A DNA stretch of 7,281 nt from Flavobacteriales bacterium UBA1112 (GTDB lineage Bacteria; Bacteroidota; Bacteroidia; Flavobacteriales_D; Sanyastnellaceae), in assembly GCA_002313415.1 (NCBI GenBank), contig DCBH01000035.1:1-7281 (forward strand), written 5' to 3'. The notes under the pieces were generated by a model. That model ran no database searches, had not been told where the DNA came from, and saw nothing but the letters and a program-made list of their open reading frames with translations. The translations under genes were made by a program, and so were the position numbers. Within the stretch, counting starts at the first letter, position 1, and each line of letters starts with the position of its first letter. Below, one piece after another: positions 6,497 through 7,281 of the stretch.

Positions 6497-6593
6497 GATG
6501 CTCCGACAAGCCTGACTAGATGCATCGTGGTGTAATTTTACCGTCTACAACGTCCTCCAAAGTCATTAAGAAGCCATTAAAACCTTGAATTAC
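6497..6593. promoter_or_regulatory. Divergent intergenic region with promoter candidates for both directions
   Basis: This 97-bp AT-rich spacer lies between the oppositely oriented operon and cupredoxin gene and should hold both promoters. On the minus strand TTTG (6561-6558) is followed after 17 bases by TAAAATTA (6540-6533), a partial match to the Bacteroidota pattern TTTG ... TAnnTTTG. On the plus strand the same octamer reads TAATTTTA, matching TAnnTTTG except at the last base, but without a good upstream TTTG. CATTAA occurs twice near 6564-6580. That a promoter lies here is likely from the gene layout; the exact boxes are weak guesses. Confidence 0.4.
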
Positions 6594-7259
6594 ATGAATT
6601 TTCGAAACACCCTCTTCCTTCCTGTCGCAACCATTTTATTCGCGACCCCCTCGTTTCAGTCGATGTCACAAGACAATCCTTGTGGCATTGAAGGAGTCGT
6701 CGTTGAGGCGAGCAATTTCCTGTATTCACCTGAAGTCGTTCAAATTGAACAGGGTGAAACTGTTGTTTGGGTCAACTTAGGAGGATTCCACGACGTCAAT
6801 GGCGAACAAAGTACGTTGGGTGAAAATTGGGGCAATCCCGAAACCTTTTACATCAACCCTGTCAGCAGCGGCACGGATGGCGCATGCATTGGTGCACACA
6901 CATTTACAGTCGCAGGTGTATATGAATACGATTGCTCAATTGGAGCTCACGCGCAAGCCGGGATGGTAGGTCAGGTGATCGTCAATGAATCCAACCCAAC
7001 TCAAGTAACAGAGTCTCCGCAACGTTCCAACATTTCGATACACCCCAATCCCTCTTCAGGAGGCTTGATTTTTGTGAAAAGTGATTGGTCAAGCAATGCC
7101 GTCCTCCGCTGTTTTGACCTGAAAGGAAGGGTGCAAGAAGAACGCCGATTGATGGAGGGAGACAATTGGATTGACGTGAGTGACTGGAAATCGGGGATGT
7201 ATACCGCCGTCATCACCTCAAACGATTGTCTAGAAACACACAAATTCATTGTCAAATAA
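6594..7259 (+). CDS. Secreted plastocyanin-like cupredoxin with C-terminal T9SS type A sorting domain
   Basis: A 221-residue exported protein. The N-terminus (MNFRNTLFLPVATILFATPS) is a signal peptide, with cleavage probable before the SQDNPCG region. Residues about 33-132 form a plastocyanin/azurin-like domain with candidate type-1 copper ligands H66 (FHDV), C114 (YDC), H119 and M124 (AHAQAGM), in the correct His...Cys-x4-His-x4-Met arrangement. Two further cysteines (C30, C98) might form a disulfide. Residues about 147-221 (starting ISIHPNPSSGG, ending with ETHKFIVK) are a type IX secretion sorting domain, which directs the protein across the outer membrane to the surface or medium in Bacteroidota. 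The role may be electron transfer or copper binding outside the cell; no partner is encoded nearby. An in-frame TTG at 6585 would add three residues, but the ATG at 6594 is preferred. It is divergent from the operon and probably not part of its pathway. Confidence 0.9.
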   Translation: MNFRNTLFLPVATILFATPSFQSMSQDNPCGIEGVVVEASNFLYSPEVVQIEQGETVVWVNLGGFHDVNGEQSTLGENWGNPETFYINPVSSGTDGACIGAHTFTVAGVYEYDCSIGAHAQAGMVGQVIVNESNPTQVTESPQRSNISIHPNPSSGGLIFVKSDWSSNAVLRCFDLKGRVQEERRLMEGDNWIDVSDWKSGMYTAVITSNDCLETHKFIVK

Positions 7260-7281
7260 TCCACCTTTGATTGACCTCACT

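Noticed and set aside
1..7281. tRNA, rRNA, CRISPR arrays, insertion sequences or attachment sites
   Set aside because: None was seen by eye; coding sequence fills nearly the whole window and no regularly spaced or terminal inverted repeats stood out.
7260..7281. Terminator after the cupredoxin gene
   Set aside because: The 22 bases left before the window ends contain no hairpin followed by a T run, so nothing can be called.

Overview
The window most likely comes from a member of the Bacteroidota. The clearest marker is the gene at the right end (6594-7259), which encodes a secreted copper-binding domain ending in a type IX secretion (T9SS) sorting domain, a signal essentially confined to that phylum. 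The near absence of Shine-Dalgarno sequences before most genes fits the same group. I cannot name a genus.

Layout: positions 1-6496 are filled by seven minus-strand genes, read from right to left. In transcription order they are a JmjC/cupin_8-type oxygenase (6496-5372), a membrane fatty acid desaturase (5375-4260), an NAD(P)-dependent epimerase/3-beta-HSD-like reductase (4260-3271), a metallo-beta-lactamase-fold hydrolase (3274-2453), a short PaaK/F390-synthetase-like adenylate-forming enzyme (2456-1197), a beta-ketoacyl synthase III-like enzyme (1213-212) and the N-terminus of a sulfotransferase cut by the window edge (219-1). Every junction overlaps (ATGA, TGATG, ATGA, ATGA, 17 nt, ATGGCTGA), so this looks like one translationally coupled operon. 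A 97-bp divergent spacer (6497-6593) separates it from the plus-strand cupredoxin/T9SS gene, which is probably unrelated in function. No stretch longer than 300 bases lacks a gene.

Inferred joint role: the set looks like a biosynthetic pathway for an unusual fatty-acyl product. A thiolase-fold enzyme could condense acyl groups, an OleD-like reductase could reduce the ketone, an adenylating enzyme could activate a carboxylate, and a metallo-hydrolase could release or open a thioester or lactone. The desaturase and the iron oxygenase would tailor the chain, and the sulfotransferase would add a sulfate. The enzyme classes recall the OleABCD olefin/beta-lactone pathway, but a PaaK-like ligase stands where OleC would be and an MBL enzyme where OleB would be. 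The most striking detail is in the JmjC-type protein: the usual iron-binding HxD motif reads His-Cys-Ala, a change otherwise known from Fe(II)/2-oxoglutarate halogenases. The product is unknown, and everything beyond the enzyme families is inference.
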